Below are positions 36,330 through 49,173 of a stretch of 64,000 nucleotides of DNA, piece by piece. Source of the DNA: Lactifluus volemus (lineage: Eukaryota > Basidiomycota > Agaricomycetes > Russulales > Russulaceae); contig WTXI01000050.1 in NCBI GenBank assembly GCA_022376515.1, positions 62,001 through 126,000 on the forward strand, read 5' to 3'. Within the stretch, counting starts at the first letter, position 1, and each line of letters opens with the position of its first letter. The position numbers and the translations under genes were made by a program. The notes beneath the pieces were generated by a model. The model had not been told where the DNA came from and searched no databases. It saw only the letters and a program-made list of their open reading frames with translations.

Positions 36330-37451
36330 CTAGTACTGCCGCCTGTAGGTACAAACGTGAAATTGCATTAAAAGACTCCAAAATTGTGTAATGACGAAAC
36401 AATGTAGGAATAGAATCGCTAGCGTACCCGCCATAATTCCATTGATTTTCATTCGTGCTCCTCTGTTACTTTCTTTTCCTTCGCGATCCGCCTGAACACG
36501 CCCGCGCCCCACGTAACACACATCTTCTCGCAGGTTATCAGAATCGTCGCGGAGGCGCTCCGAACGCTTCAATTTCGAATTTGTTATCATTGGCGTATTT
36601 GTGCCGTGCTTGAAAGCCACGGATGTAGATGCATTGGTTGGCAAGCAGATCATCCTTTGAGTAGAAATAAAGGTTGAATCAGTGCGTGTGAGATGGATGA
36701 GGTCAAGACTACAAACTTGAGTGGGATTACTGGTATGACACGGCACGTGTTCACGGATGTTGTCCTCGACGCGCCATTGCAAATTCATCCTATCATTGGG
36801 AAGCGATTGAAATTCCAGCTTTGCATCGGTCTGTTTATCCAAAAATACGGCCGCGGCCCACGAGGTTACTGCAGTGTATCCGGTGACGAGGATGATCTCT
36901 TTTACATCGGGGAAATGACCCCTTGCAAACTCGAAAAACCTCTGAGAATTGTCATCCAGATACTTCTTGATCAGTTTCGTCATTGATCCACGATAATCGC
37001 GACTAAGGGCATGGTCTGGGAGGTGCAACACAGCTCCGGTCTTTCCCCTCCCTCTGCACTGATAGACTCGTCTGCGAAGAGACGAGTTCAAGCACGGGTG
37101 TCAACTTGAAAGAAACCGTATCACATACCCGTTCGGTGCGTTATCCGTCCGCACAGATCTAGAGCAATAGTCTCCTCTATCCAACCTTGATTTTTGGAAG
37201 ATGTCGAATGGACTAGGGGGCATATGACGGTAGCCCTCTGGTACGCCATGTTGTTGATGCGAAGGGTCATCTTTTTTCCGTTGTATGTTGAACAGGCGAA
37301 CAAATCTGCCGTTGTATATGTAACCAACGTCGCCGATAGCTACATATTCGGTAGGACTATCGGGGTCCGGTTCAGGCTGCCATAACGCCCAGCCGTGGAG
37401 TTTGTACCGGGACTTGAGCTCGTTCTGGTAAACTTCGTGTGGTGAATGCAT
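36330..37451 (-). CDS. Two-exon protein of an uncharacterised Agaricomycete family
   Basis: Exons 37129-37451 and 36330-37071, with a 57-nt intron (GTATGT...CAG). The join keeps frame and gives 354 residues. I chose the start at 37451 because homologues as I remember them begin near Y-x-x-E-L. Exon 1 has W-x-P-E-P-D and I-G-D-V-G-Y-I ... L-F-N-I; exon 2 has G-A-V-L-x-L-P-D and L-V-T-G-Y ... W-A-A-A-V-F. This pattern recurs in many mushroom genomes as hypothetical proteins with no known role. A hydrophobic segment near the C terminus (about 325-345) could be a membrane span. The P-D-G-A-like loop and L-V-T-G strand are the most conserved parts. Confidence 0.7.
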
Positions 37452-37565
37452 GAAAGGTGGAAGATATGAGATGAGGGTTACGCCGTGACGTGTAGTGTGA
37501 CAGGGGGGATGGTGCGAGCGTCTGGAGAGCGCCTCAGAGTAGATTATTATAAAGACGGCTGCCAC

Positions 37566-38095
37566 ACGGTATGCTTGGGGGTTTCCACCCGCCCCACGTT
37601 ATGTAGGCATCCAAATTTCAGGTTTCAATCCCTACCAGCTAAAGTTGTAGTAGCTAGGACTTGAATAGTTCTCTCTGTCGCGTTAGGATGTAGCACGTTG
37701 GGCAATAACGGGTTATTTCGCTGGGTCACGTGTCTTCGGACTCGGAGAAGCAACATCCCATATAGGGATAGCTTCGGAATTGAAAAGGTCTCGCATCTGA
37801 TCGGACGTGTCTACGCAATGTCATGTTGACAATGATGGCATGGGATGCATGAAACGAAAGGACAATCTGACGAGGATAGCGAGCAAGGAGAATCTTACAA
37901 CAAGAAGCTTGTACGGTGAGTAACGTAACAGGCAGCACTGCTGCAGTGAGAGACAAGATGTTCGTAGAACCCGCCTATGAAGGTGCAGCGTACCGATACG
38001 GAGAATAACAAGGTGACCTGCTTACTCTACAAAACGCGTTGACTTTGTAATTATCTGATAGCGTCATGACAGAGAGTATCAGGTGTTTCGCGATG
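37566..38095. other. Intergenic; 3' flank of DUF6535 gene A
   Basis: No gene. Around 37880-37925 is a block (GAGCAAGGAGAATCTTACAA, then AAGCTTGTACGG) that recurs downstream of genes B and C. Confidence 0.5.
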
Positions 38096-40610
38096 TCAGG
38101 GAGGGACAGGCACCGGTATTACGGGGCCTCCACCTGAGGATTCAGGAGTCCGGGAATTCTCGTGAATACGGAATGCCGCATCATCCGGTGACCTGTCTGG
38201 TTGAGAAACGAGGATCACCGGTTGAGCTGTGAGAGAGGTTACGGACGACCGTGGCTCTGTGGGGAGCACGGAACTGGAACCTGTAGCCGGGACAGATGAC
38301 AACGAAGCGCCAGGTACCGTGGAAGGAGGAACCGCGCCAAACTCTGCATGTTGCGGGGCGACCGTACTACTAGATGGGAGGGTGAATTGAGGAATGGATA
38401 TCGAAGCTTCCAGGGCAGAACGAGGATCAGGCTCTGCGTTGACCGAGGGGGAGATGACGGGGATGTCAGGGGAACCCTGTGCGGTCGCCAAGTTGTACGA
38501 AGCAGAAACAAGGTGCTTGTTTCCAACATTGACGGGAGGAGAGAGGTGGGAAGAGTCAACGATGTTGGTCTGGTCTGCTGCGTGAATATTTATGTGGGAA
38601 TGTGGACCTGGGATGTCGCAAATTGGGTACGATGATGGATCAGATAGAACGTGGCTGAGATCGGAGGTGGAATGAAAGAACCGGGTCGGAGCAGCATTGG
38701 TGCCTTTATGTAAAGCGACGTAAATACGGCGAACGGGTTTGAGAATATGGGAATGGATTTGACGAGCTTCATCCTCGCGTGCTTCCCGAGTGATATCGTT
38801 CCACAAGGTACAGAAATTGGACTGCAGTGCGGGAAGAGAACCTTGAACATCGAATTTCGAAATGGTTGGTTGAATGAGCTCAAGCGCGGGAGACCACCAC
38901 CAAAGCCGATGAGAACGATACCACTGGCGAGTGATGTGGATCCAGTTGGCAAGTAACACGCTGTCACCATGTGCGAGGTAATCTTGGAGCACATCTTCCG
39001 ATATGCCCAATTGGTCCATAACGAGAGCCTTCCACTGAGAAGAATCGCGATTCGGCACACTTGCGATGATGCCAGCAATTATCCCCTGGGTACAAGAAGC
39101 AGTCTGGGGATCGGTACTATGGGCCCAGCTTCTCAGTAAGTGCCCCAATTGAATGGACTGCAAGAATGCTCCATCCGTGCTCTGTTTGCAAAGCTCGAAT
39201 AAGAAGTCCAAAGGCAGATGTTGATGGTCCAGTGCATTGATTGCCTGCATGCAGAGGTTAAGCCGCCTCTCTTCGAACTTCTCAGAGAGTGAACTGGATG
39301 ACCAAGTATGATTCAAGAACGTAGCCAAAGCCGCTGCCAACCTGGGATTGCCCAGATTGGCCATGACTTGTTTGGGATTAGTGACCACTTCCGTGTTTGA
39401 GCTACTGAAGCCCGGGATGCCCTTGAAAAACTGTTCCAACTCGTGGTCTTCTTCAAGGGCATCAAATAGCCAACTTATTACTCCACCATCGAGTTTCTCC
39501 GACAATTCCGAAGCGGTTTCTTGTGCTGTCTTCACCATACCTTGCGAGAGCCGCTTGCGGTACGCTTCCATGAGTTCTTTAAAGTGCTCCCAGGTCGCGT
39601 ACTCAAAGTAAGAGTCGTCAGAAGATGTGATGAAGGTGAGAATACGGAAGATGCAGTATGAAACGCCGGTACAAAGATACCAGACTGACGACGAAAGGGG
39701 TGCATAGTAGGGACTGTCGCGACGGAAGATGGGCATCAACGTGACACATCCGTATACCCCTGCCGAAAGTCCCACCCAACCAACCACGACATGGAAGACG
39801 GAGCGGTTGATGTTCAACAGGAAAACGAGCAGACCGGAAAAGAATAGAAAAAGGGAAAGGTGTAGCATGGCAGGCAAAGCTTCAACGGCGTTAGGAAGGC
39901 GCAGCTTCTCGATCCCATCGGCAAAGAACGCACGGACCCGCGCTTGCTTGTGTGGGCTGTAATGTGGCGGTTGAGTATTTGCGACGTATCGGCGCGCCCA
40001 CTGCTGTAACAAGGTCGCTAGCAGTGCACATTGAAGGCTGATTGCTAAGCTCAAGAACCAAAGTGAGTTGACCCAAATAGCATATACTGGCGGAGAGAAG
40101 GGGGGTGGATCTGCAAGGATTGATGCACGGGATATGTTGGGGTCGGCGAGAAGCTGATAAATGTTCTTGAGATAGAAATTCGAGGTCTCATGCGGATCTG
40201 GTTTGAGGTCCAGGATGGAGACCGCCACCAGCACCGCGACAGCGGCAGAAAACAAACCAGTCTACAATGTTCAAGGTGGGAACTGTGAAGTAGTACGGAA
40301 ACATATAAATGCTCACGAAAATAAGTATCCCGTCAGCATCCTTTTGCCAGCTATGGGCCAGTTTATTGTCTTCTTCCTTTGCCATCTTCACATACATGTT
40401 GAATATAGGTCCTGAGCCATCAGAAAAGTGTTCCTGCGGCGTTTCATTTTGTGCATTTTGTGCAGTCTGACGGTCATCGACATTGCGACCTGTACACGGT
40501 GACAAAGATGAATGTGAGGGATAAAGTCAATTAGGAGGGTCTGACATACCTGTGCTCGTACTCTCCGCGACACCATCCTCCAAGCTGTTGGTTCGACCAC
40601 GCTGGGACAT
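38096..40610 (-). CDS. DUF6535 membrane protein, paralogue A
   Basis: Exons 40550-40610, 40317-40489 and 38096-40261, introns 60 and 55 nt, frame kept across both joins. The start ATG at 40610 gives M-S-Q-R-G. Exon 2 holds the family hallmark D-G-S-G-P-I-F-N-M-Y ... W-Q-K-D-A-D-G-I-L-I-F; exon 3 opens with the first hydrophobic span. About four membrane spans lie in the first 300 residues (after the second comes Q-Q-W-A-R-R-Y, followed by a pair). A long soluble C-terminal half contains L-F-D-A-L-E-E-D-H-E-L-E-Q-F-F-K-G-I-P and A-N-W-I-H-I-T-R-Q-W. The last 180 residues are Ser/Pro-rich. Function of DUF6535 is unknown. First of a tandem array with B, C and D. Confidence 0.85.
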
Positions 40611-42287
40611 CGAACGATTATAGGGTGAGAGATGCAGCGCCAGGCGACGTTGATCGAAAGCTATCACTCCGAATCGCCCAGGCCCGGGCATTCCCGGGCG
40701 GACTTGCAACCCGCAGGGACCAGCAGAAATCGTGCACGTGAAAAGGCATACTTAAGGTATTTGCTGTCCTTCATTACATTGGGGAAAAAGTTTAAGTAAG
40801 CTACGTGATCAATAAATCGAAGGGGCACCCGCTCAATCATGGAACTGAATGCGTCAAGAACTGTATTGACTATTGCGCAAATACACAATGAAAACCTATC
40901 TGCGGTATCGGGAACGCCGATGGCTGCGATGAATCAGTGGCCTGAATTGAACAACCTTTCCTGACTCAGATCCGGCGGGCGGAAATATCGTGTGAAAGGA
41001 CGCTGAAACTTTGGTAGGAAGCTGGTTGGAGAGAGCGCCAGTCGCGTGCAACAGTCGCATGAGAATGCACGCCTACGTTGTGCGTACCGAAAGGGGAATT
41101 GTAGCTGAACCTGAGGTAAGAACAAAGCTATGGGGAAGGCTACGACCGGAACTGCTGGCTCAATCATGTACAGCGGTGAAACCAATCGGGCAGACAGATG
41201 ATCGTCAATAACATACTTGGAGTATGAGCCTATTCTATCCAAGTGAATCCACCATATAGAGGTCATCTACATCTCCCGTCGGTGCCGTGCCAGTGGTAGC
41301 TCGAGAGAGACATGGCTCACCAGTGTAGTAGTCGTCGCCGCGGATGCAAATACCGAGGTCCGCCGTGGGTCATTTCATGTTGTTGTAGATGTCGTCGTGA
41401 TCGACCAAGTACGAGCGGACATCGGACTCGACAGACTGCGACCCTCTTCCCGACCGAGGGGTAGGCAACATAGATGGCTGTCGTCAGCTTAGGTACATAC
41501 CACATTGTTCACATATTTTGGGCGAGAATTTCCTTTGGTGGTTTACAGTAGTATGTGGGAGAAGCAAGGACACGGGAACACCCGGGCCCGTCTCCGCAAC
41601 GGCTCCCTGCGCTGCTCGCGTTTGGGCGGATGGGCAAGTCAAGGTGGCGCTGCGCGTATTGTGGTCGACCCATCAAGTTATGCGCTTCCATGTTGATCAC
41701 ATCGAACCTTCCACCCGGGACTCTGGAAGAAACCCTCTTCTACGCACGGGCTGTGCGACACTGGCAGGTGCGGGGACGAGAGGGGCTGACGCTACGGGTT
41801 GTTTTGTTGATATCGAGCGCAGAGGGCGCAAAAAATGGGTCATGGTCTTACGGATGGACAATGCGATGTGGTGGATGGCACTGTAAACTACCACGAGAGG
41901 CAAGGTAAGTCTGAGAGCATGAAGGCGCCACCAGTTTCCAGCGGAACGTGCGCTCAAATTTCAAATTCGAGTTTCAAGCCACCACTTGAACTTTTTTTCT
42001 CGTACCTTGGGATCATAGAACGTAGCGAGCAAGGAGTCTCATTGTAACAAGAAAAATTTACGGTGGGTACTAGAAGAGGACTTTGTGAAGGACAGAAAAA
42101 AATAGACGAGTTAGTGAGAGGTTCAGTTCATGCTATGCCACGAACACGACTACGTGATCACATCTCGAGCTAAATTTACATTTGCCTTGATACACCTCTC
42201 AAAGACAAAGAATATCCGATGGGGTCCTCAGGTGAAACACCTGTATGTCCCATTGACAGAGTACAGCCTCTTGGTATGTCAGGCCTG
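40611..42287. other. Intergenic between DUF6535 genes A and B
   Basis: No intact gene. At 41300-41960 both strands show protein-like fragments (for example minus-strand Y-L-V-D-H-D-D-I-Y near 41390), perhaps from a decayed gene I cannot name. About 42005-42065 repeats the block seen downstream of gene A. Confidence 0.4.
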
Positions 42288-44628
42288 CTAAGGACGGATA
42301 TCACTCGCTGTTGACGTTGTCGCGCCTCCATGAGAGGAGCCAGGAATCCGGGAACTCTCGTAGGTATCGAGTGCCTGGTCATGTAGTGTCATGGCAGGTT
42401 GAAGGGTCGCTGTTGGGTTGTGGGAAACCGTGGAAGCACCAAGATCCGTGTTACTACCAGACGGGAGGGGAGAGGGGAGAGGGACGGATGGCGGAGCTAC
42501 CAGGGCGGCAGGACGAGGGTTAGGCTCGGGTGAGATGGTGTTGGTGTCGGGGGTATCTCGTGTTGTGACAGCAGTCGCCAAGTTGGGCGATGAATTTGTA
42601 TGGTGGTGTTCACCATTGACTGGTAAAGAACTGTGGGAAGACGAGGTTAAATATGTGGTCCCGCTTGTTGCATCGGTATTCATGTGGGAGTCTGGGTTGG
42701 GGCATGATGGGTACGAGGCTGACAATTTGAGGATGGGGTCATCCTCATTTTTGATAGCGATCGGGGCAGCATCAGTGCCTGGGTGTAAAGCGATGTAAAT
42801 ATGGCGAATGGGTCTGAGAATATGGGAAGGAATTTGAAGAGCCTGATGTTTCCGCGCTTCTGATACGATTTCGTTCCACAAGGTACAGAAGTCGTGCTGC
42901 AATCGAGGAAGAGTACCTTTAATATCGAATTTCGAAACGATTGGTTGAATGAGCTCCAGAGCGCGAGGACCCCACCATTCCTGATGTTCGAAATACCACT
43001 GGCGAGTGATGTGGACCCAATTGGCAAGTAATACGCTGTCACCATATTCGAGGTAATCACGGAGCACATCGTCCGATACGCCCAAATGGTCCTTAACAAG
43101 AGCCACCCACTGGGAATCGCGTTCCTGTGACCCTGCGACGACGCCTGCAATCATCCCTCGTGGGAGCAAAGGAGTGGAGATATCGGTACTACAGGCCCAG
43201 CTTTTCAGCAAGTGCCCCAATTGAACGGACTGGAAGAACTCTCTATTGATGCCCTGCTTGCAAAGCTCATGAAGGAACTCCAAGGGTAGATGTTTAGGGT
43301 CCAGTGCATTGATGGCCTGCTTACAGATAATAAACCGCCTTGCTTCGGATTTCGAATTGGATGGCCAAGTATGATTCAAGAACGTAGCTAAAGCTACTAC
43401 CAACCTGGGATCGGCATTGTCTTTTTTGGTATTGCCCAGTTTGACCATGACTCGTTTGGGATCGGTGACCGCCTTCGACCTACAGAAGTCAGGGATGCCC
43501 TTGAAAAACTGTTCCCACTCGTGGTCTTCGTCCAGGGCGTCAAATAGCCAACGTAACACTCGACCGTCTAGTTTCGCCGACAATTTCGAAGCGGTTTCTT
43601 GTGCTGTCTTCGCCATACCTTGCGAACGCCGCTTGCTGGAAGCATTCGCTAGGTTTGCGGGCTGACTCCAGGTACCACGCTGAAAGTTGAGGGGAGATGT
43701 GATGAACTTTAAAATGTGGAAGAATCCGGATCGAATGTAAGCCCAAAGGTACCAGGTCGACAACGAAAGAGGTGCATAGTAGGGGCTGTCGTGACGGAAG
43801 GTTGGCATCCACGTGATACATATATATATGGATGCCGAAAGCCCCACCCAACCAACCACGACAAAGAAGATGGTATGGTTGATCCTTTTCAAGAAAATGA
43901 GCAGACCGGTGAAGAAGAAGAATAAGGAAAGGTGTAGCAAGGTGGGCAACAACGAAACTGCCCAGGGAAGGTGCAGCGTATCGACCCCATCGGCAAAGAA
44001 CGCATGGATCCGCGCTTGCTTGTGTGGGCTGTAATGTGGTAGCGTAGTATTTTTGATGTATTGACGCGCCCACTGCTGTAATAAAGTTGCCAGCAGTGCA
44101 CATGTAAGGCTGATGGTCAAGCTCAAGAACCAAAATAAATTGACAAGGATAGCGGATTTTTTCGGAGAGAAGGGGGGTGGTTCAGCAAGGGTAGACGCGT
44201 TGGGGTCGGCGAGACGCAGATAAATGTTCTTAAGATGAAAATTTGAGGTCTCCTGCTGATCTGGCTTGAGGTCCAGGACGGACACCGCAAGCAATACTGA
44301 CACTGAGGCAGCGAATAAACCAGTCTACAAATTGTTGGTTGGGAACCACGAAGCGGTGGAGAAACTCATGTGAAAACTAACGAAAACAAGGATCCCATCG
44401 GCATCCTTTTGCCAGCGATCGGCTGTCTTGTCGTCTTCTTGCCCTGTCATCTTCATGTACATATTGAAGATGGGCCCTGAACCATCAGAAAGGTTCTGAG
44501 GTTCCTCCGCCTCCGCCTCGGGTTTATCGCGTTTGCCACCTGTACGCGAGGTAAAATTGAGGATGTAATATTAAATCGAGTAGGGGGTCTAACATACCCT
44601 CCTGGATATTAGCCCTTTCTAGAGGCAT
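42288..44628 (-). CDS. DUF6535 membrane protein, paralogue B
   Basis: Exons 44598-44628, 44382-44539 and 42288-44324, introns 58 and 57 nt, frame kept. The start M-P-L-E-R is short, like the first exons of the other paralogues. Exon 2 has an acidic E-A-E-A-E-E run, then D-G-S-G-P-I-F-N-M-Y-M-K-M and W-Q-K-D-A-D-G-I-L-V-F. Four hydrophobic spans follow, then the conserved D-A-L-D-E-D-H-E-W-E-Q-F-F-K-G-I-P and A-N-W-V-H-I-T-R-Q-W blocks and a Ser/Thr/Pro-rich tail. Compared with A it lacks a few residues after the fourth span. Same strand and intron positions as A and C, so it arose by tandem duplication. Confidence 0.85.
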
Positions 44629-45428
44629 CGAAGGATGATAAAGTGGGTGATGCAATCCAGAGGCGCCAGTGCTCTATTCGACGGGATTGGGACTCAGACG
44701 CGGGGAGTGTGAAATTTTGTATAACCGAAAATTACCCAATTCCATCAACGCACTGGGGTCATTTTCGACCGCGGTCAATGCACGACACTGGTCAAGACGC
44801 CCCTGTAACGACTCTCAAGCACGGTCAAGTTCGTCCCTTTACCCACGAATAGGGCACGCAAAGAAAAACACACTGAATTCAATAGCCATGTTGATGTCGC
44901 GAAGAAGGCACACAAAAAAATAAAACATTTTGTCCACTATTTTCTTGTATAGACCCGAGGGTTCTCTCTGTCGACTGTTGAAACATACTAGGCTACTTGC
45001 AACCTCCAGTGTCTGCAAGCAAGGTGGCCGACCACGACGTCGGCATTTCCCTAATAATTGCGGAATACTAACACTAAAAACCACCAACGAACATAACCTC
45101 GCCAATGACAATTGGCTAATTCAAATTTCGCATCATAGCCAATGTGGAGAAGACTTCCAACAAGTTGAGGATAATGGATTGGAACACCCTGTACACAGTC
45201 AATTGACATGACAGCAGCGAGATAGCACGAAACGAAGGTAAAAATAACCAAACGACGGAGAAAGTATTGTAACAAGAAACATGTACGGTGTCATAAGTCA
45301 TCCTATTACCAGAGTAACAACGATGAGTTGGTGAGAGGTGCGATCCCGCCTTGGCGGAACCGAGTACCGTGCTTATATGAAACTACAGTTTCATCCGCCT
45401 CCGAAAGAAAGGAAAGATAACTTTGCAA
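44629..45428. other. Intergenic between DUF6535 genes B and C
   Basis: No gene. About 45250-45290 (GTAACAAGAAACATGTACGG) repeats the block seen downstream of genes A and B, and GTTGGTGAGAGGT near 45325 matches a second block near 42112. Confidence 0.5.
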
Positions 45429-47760
45429 TTATATGATATCACTTGTTCTACTCTGGGAGCGTTCGGAACTGGAATCTGGTGGCCCGGAAAGCCGCCAAAG
45501 ATGGGAGGATGAGGATGATTGAGGGAAGGATGGCTGAGGGTCAGGGAAGAACGGATTGGCAAGCTCTGAAGTGGCCAAGGGCGGGATGGAGGGGATGTCA
45601 GGTTGTATTGCGGCAGCTGTCGGAAGGTTGGGTGAAGTAGCGCCGAGAGATTCAACATGGGCAGGTATGGGGCCGTGAGAAGGCAGGAAAGTTGCGGCAG
45701 GTTGTGAAGTCTGGGGTGTTGCGACAGGTTGTGAAGTCTGGGGTGTTATATCGATCGCCCGATATATAGGGGAGGGGTTCGCTGGGTTGTCGTGTGATGA
45801 GAGCACTCTGGGGATACTAGTAGGCATATTACCACTCGTGGAGGCATCCAAGGCAGTCAGAGCAGCATCGGTTTCTGGGTTCAGCGCGATGTAAGCAGGA
45901 CGGACGGGTTGAAGAATAATATCGCGAGAGATTCGAAGAGCTCCATGATTGTGCGCGTCCAATTCGATTTCCTTCCACAAGGCACAGAAGTCGTGCTGCA
46001 GTGTGGGAAGAGTACCTTGAATATTGAATTTCGAAATGGTTGGTTGAATGAGTTCTAGAGCGCGAGACCCCCACCAAAGCTGATGTGAGCGATACCACTG
46101 GCGAGTGATGTGGATCCAGTTGGCAAGTAACACGCTGTCACCATAATCGAGGTAATTCCAGAGCACATCTTCCGATATGCCTAATTGGTTCATGACGAGA
46201 GCCATCCATCGGGAATCGCGTTTCTGTGCCCCCGCAATGACGCCAGCAATTATCCCTCGCGGAAACAAAGCAATTGGGCTATCGGTACTACTGCTCCAGC
46301 TTACCAGCGAGTAGCCCAATTGAACGGACTGTAAGAACACTCTATCCTCGCCCTGCTTGCAAAGCTCATATAGGAAGTCCATTGGCAGATGCTGGCGGTC
46401 CAGTGTATCGATAGCCTTCATGCAGACCATAAGCCGCCTTGCTTCGACTTTCTCGGAGGGCGAATTGGGTGACCAGGTATGGTTCAAAAACGTAGCCAAA
46501 GCCCTTGCCAGCTCGGCATTACTCAGTTTGGCCAGGACTTGTTTGGGATTGGTGACGACCTTCGAGCGACAGAAGTCAGGGATGCCCTTGAAAAACTGTT
46601 CCATCTCGTGGTCTTCGCGCAAGGCATCGAATGTCCACCTCAAGGCTTGACCATCGAGTTGTGCCGACAATTCCGAAACGGTGTCTTGTACGGTCTTCGC
46701 CATACTTTGTGAGAGCCGCTTGCGGGATGCTTCCGTTTGTTCTTTAAACCTCGCCCAGGTTCCACGTTTAAAGTAGTGAGAAGATGAGATGAAAGTGAGG
46801 ATCCTGAAGGCTTCGTATGAAAACCTAGCATAAAGATGCCAGATTGACAAAGAAATTGGTGAATAGTAAGGGCTGTCATGACGGAGGATTGGCACCACCG
46901 TGAAAAGGGAATACAGCGTTGCCAAAATGCCCGTCAGACCGGCCACAGGAAGGAATAAGGTGTGGTTGATGTGGAACACGAAAATGAGCAAACCAGAAAA
47001 GAATAGGAACAGGGAAAGGTGTAGCAAGGTGGCCAATACTTCAACGAACCGAGGAAGGCCCAGCTTATTGATCCCACCAGCAAAGAAAGCACGGATTCGC
47101 GCTCGTTTGTGTGGGTTGTCACGGTAACGTGGTGACTGAGTGTTTTTGATGTATCGACGGGTCCACTGCTGTAACGAAGTCGCCAGTAGCGCACATGTAA
47201 GGCTGAAGCCCAAGCTTAAGAACCAGAGTGAATTGACCCAGATAGCGGATCGTGGGGGAGAGAAGGGGGGTGGTTCAGCCGATGAGGCAAGGATTGATAC
47301 GTTGGAGTCGGCGAGAAGTTGATAGATGTTTCTGAGATAGAATGCAGAAGTATCCTGCGAACCCGGCTTGAGGTCGTGGATGGACACCGAGATGAATACT
47401 GCGTTCACAGCAGAGAGAAAACCGGTCTACAAAAGTCGGATTGGGAACTGCGAAGCGGTATGGAGACCAATATAATTGCTCACAAAAATGAGGATCCTGT
47501 CGGCATCATTTTGCAAGCGATGGACCAGTTTATTGTCGTCTTGCTCTGTCAATTTCGTGTACATGTTGAAGATGGCCCCTGAGCCATCAAAAAAATTGAC
47601 GTGGTCCTCCGACGTTTCAATTTGTGCAAGGTCATTGCCTGTACACGGTAACGAGATGGAGCTGAAGGGGATAAATTGAGTAAGGGAATAACGTACCTGT
47701 GCTAGTGCTCTCCTCGACATTAGCCTCCGAATTCCTTTCTGAATCATTAATTCGACGCAT
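45429..47760 (-). CDS. DUF6535 membrane protein, paralogue C
   Basis: Exons 47697-47760, 47484-47638 and 45429-47426, introns 58 and 57 nt, frame kept. Starts M-R-R-I-N; exon 1 ends E-E-S-T-S-T-G as in gene A. Exon 2 has D-G-S-G-A-I-F-N-M-Y and a diverged L-Q-N-D-A-D-R-I-L-I-F, where A and B have W-Q-K-D-A-D-G-I-L. Four spans, the D-A-L-R-E-D-H-E-M-E-Q-F-F-K-G-I-P and A-N-W-I-H-I-T-R-Q-W blocks, then a Pro/Ser/Gln tail with a twice-repeated Q-T-S-Q-P-V/A-A-T. The KDZ transposon sits about 160 bp upstream of its start codon and may have displaced its promoter. Confidence 0.85.
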
Positions 47761-47911
47761 CAAAGGCTCTGGCCAAGAGTGAGAGACGAAACGCAAGGCG
47801 TTGAATTGGTTGATGTGTCTAGCGTTACACTAATAACGCTATGTCATCTTGTTGACATATAGATGTCACAAATCGGTCACATGATGTGACTATGTGACCA
47901 CTGGCAGCTCC

Positions 47912-47919
47912 GATGTTGA
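47912..47919. repeat. KDZ target-site duplication, left copy
   Basis: GATGTTGA, identical to 59571-59578 on the other side of the element. Eight bases is the duplication length reported for KDZ transposons. Confidence 0.85.
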
Positions 47920-49085
47920 CACCTGTACGTGTAATCGAACTTATCGACCCGGCCCGGTGCACAGGTGGGTCTCCACCCACCCAAATGGGGCGTCCATGGC
48001 CCATTAGGTCATCCATATAGATCGTCTCCTCGTGTTTCCCAAATTGGCCTGTCCGCTCAGTTTTTTTTTCAAGTCGACAATTTCTTATGTTTTAATCATC
48101 CACGGCATCCACATACCCCTTCCTCAATGAGAGAGTTGGCGTCAACTGGGTCTTAGGCAACTCTTCGCCGGCATCTCTGTTCCGTAGCTTTCCTAAACAA
48201 GCTCTCCCGCGCCTCCCTCCCCGCCCATCTGTTCACTCATCCATTGGATCCACCCGCCCACTTCTTTTATGTCAAGTCCATCCACCTGGCCCATATGTCT
48301 TCTTCTTTTGGAATATACCATCCATCTGGTCCACACACGGTCTCCTTTTGGTCTCATCCAGTCAGTCCATCATGCCTTCTGTTTCTTTACCGTCTCATCC
48401 ACCTGATCCATATGTCCTCTCGTTTTGGAAGATGTCGTCCATCTGGTCCACATGCGGTCTCCTTTTGGTCAATCTCATCCACTCAGTCCACTACTCCTTC
48501 CATTTCTTTGCTATCTCATCCACCTGGTCCATATGTCTTCCGGTTTTGGAAGATATCGTCCATCTGGTCCACACGCGGTCTCCTTTTGGTCAATCTCATC
48601 CACTCAGTCCACTACTCCTTCCATTTCTTTGCTATCTCATCCACCTGGTCCATACGTCTTCTTGTTTTGGAAGATATCGTCCATCTGGTCCACACGCGGT
48701 CTCCTTTTGGTTCATCTCATCCAGTCAGTCCATCGCTCCTTCTGTTTCTTTGCTGTCTCGTCCACCTGATCCATATGTCCCCTTTTTTTGGAAGATGCCA
48801 TCCACCCGGCCCATGCGTGACCTTCTCTCGGTCACTTTCATACATTCAGCTCATCAAACATCCATGTACGTCGTTCTTTCAGACAAGCTATGCAAACTAA
48901 GTCTGTTTTTCTCACTCGTCCACCTAGTCCATAGCACGCGGCCTTTTTGGTCAGCGTCACCCACCTAGGTTGCTTCCCCCTTCCTTTTCTGGACATTGAG
49001 TACCAAGACTGCGTCACGTCTCCTTTTCACACGCTGTAGTCCACGTTTTAGTTTCTACTTTAGTTCACACACTTTCCTGTTACTC
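47920..49085 (+). repeat. KDZ left terminal inverted repeat with about 120-bp tandem units
   Basis: Matches the reverse complement of about 58398-59570. The outer 380 bp is near-identical between ends; the inner edge (about 48960-49085) is more diverged. About five tandem units of 117-121 bp start with TCCATCTGGTCCAC at about 48321, 48438, 48559, 48680 and 48801. All three plus frames stay open across it only because stop codons happen to be absent from the repeated unit. Confidence 0.9.
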
Positions 49086-49173
49086 AAACTCTCGCCTGTC
49101 AATCTGCTGCGTAATCTGCCTTACAATAAATTTAGTTGTGCTTCCTACATCGACATGTGTGATCGTGTGACTA

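Noticed and set aside
40664..40888. Short minus-strand ORF upstream of DUF6535 gene A
   Set aside because: No resemblance to a protein family and no matching exon in paralogues B and C.
48244..48968. Long plus-strand open frames of 114-218 codons (and the mirror set at 58601-59247)
   Set aside because: All are inside the tandem repeats of the KDZ TIRs; several frames are open at once and the peptides just repeat the unit. Not coding.
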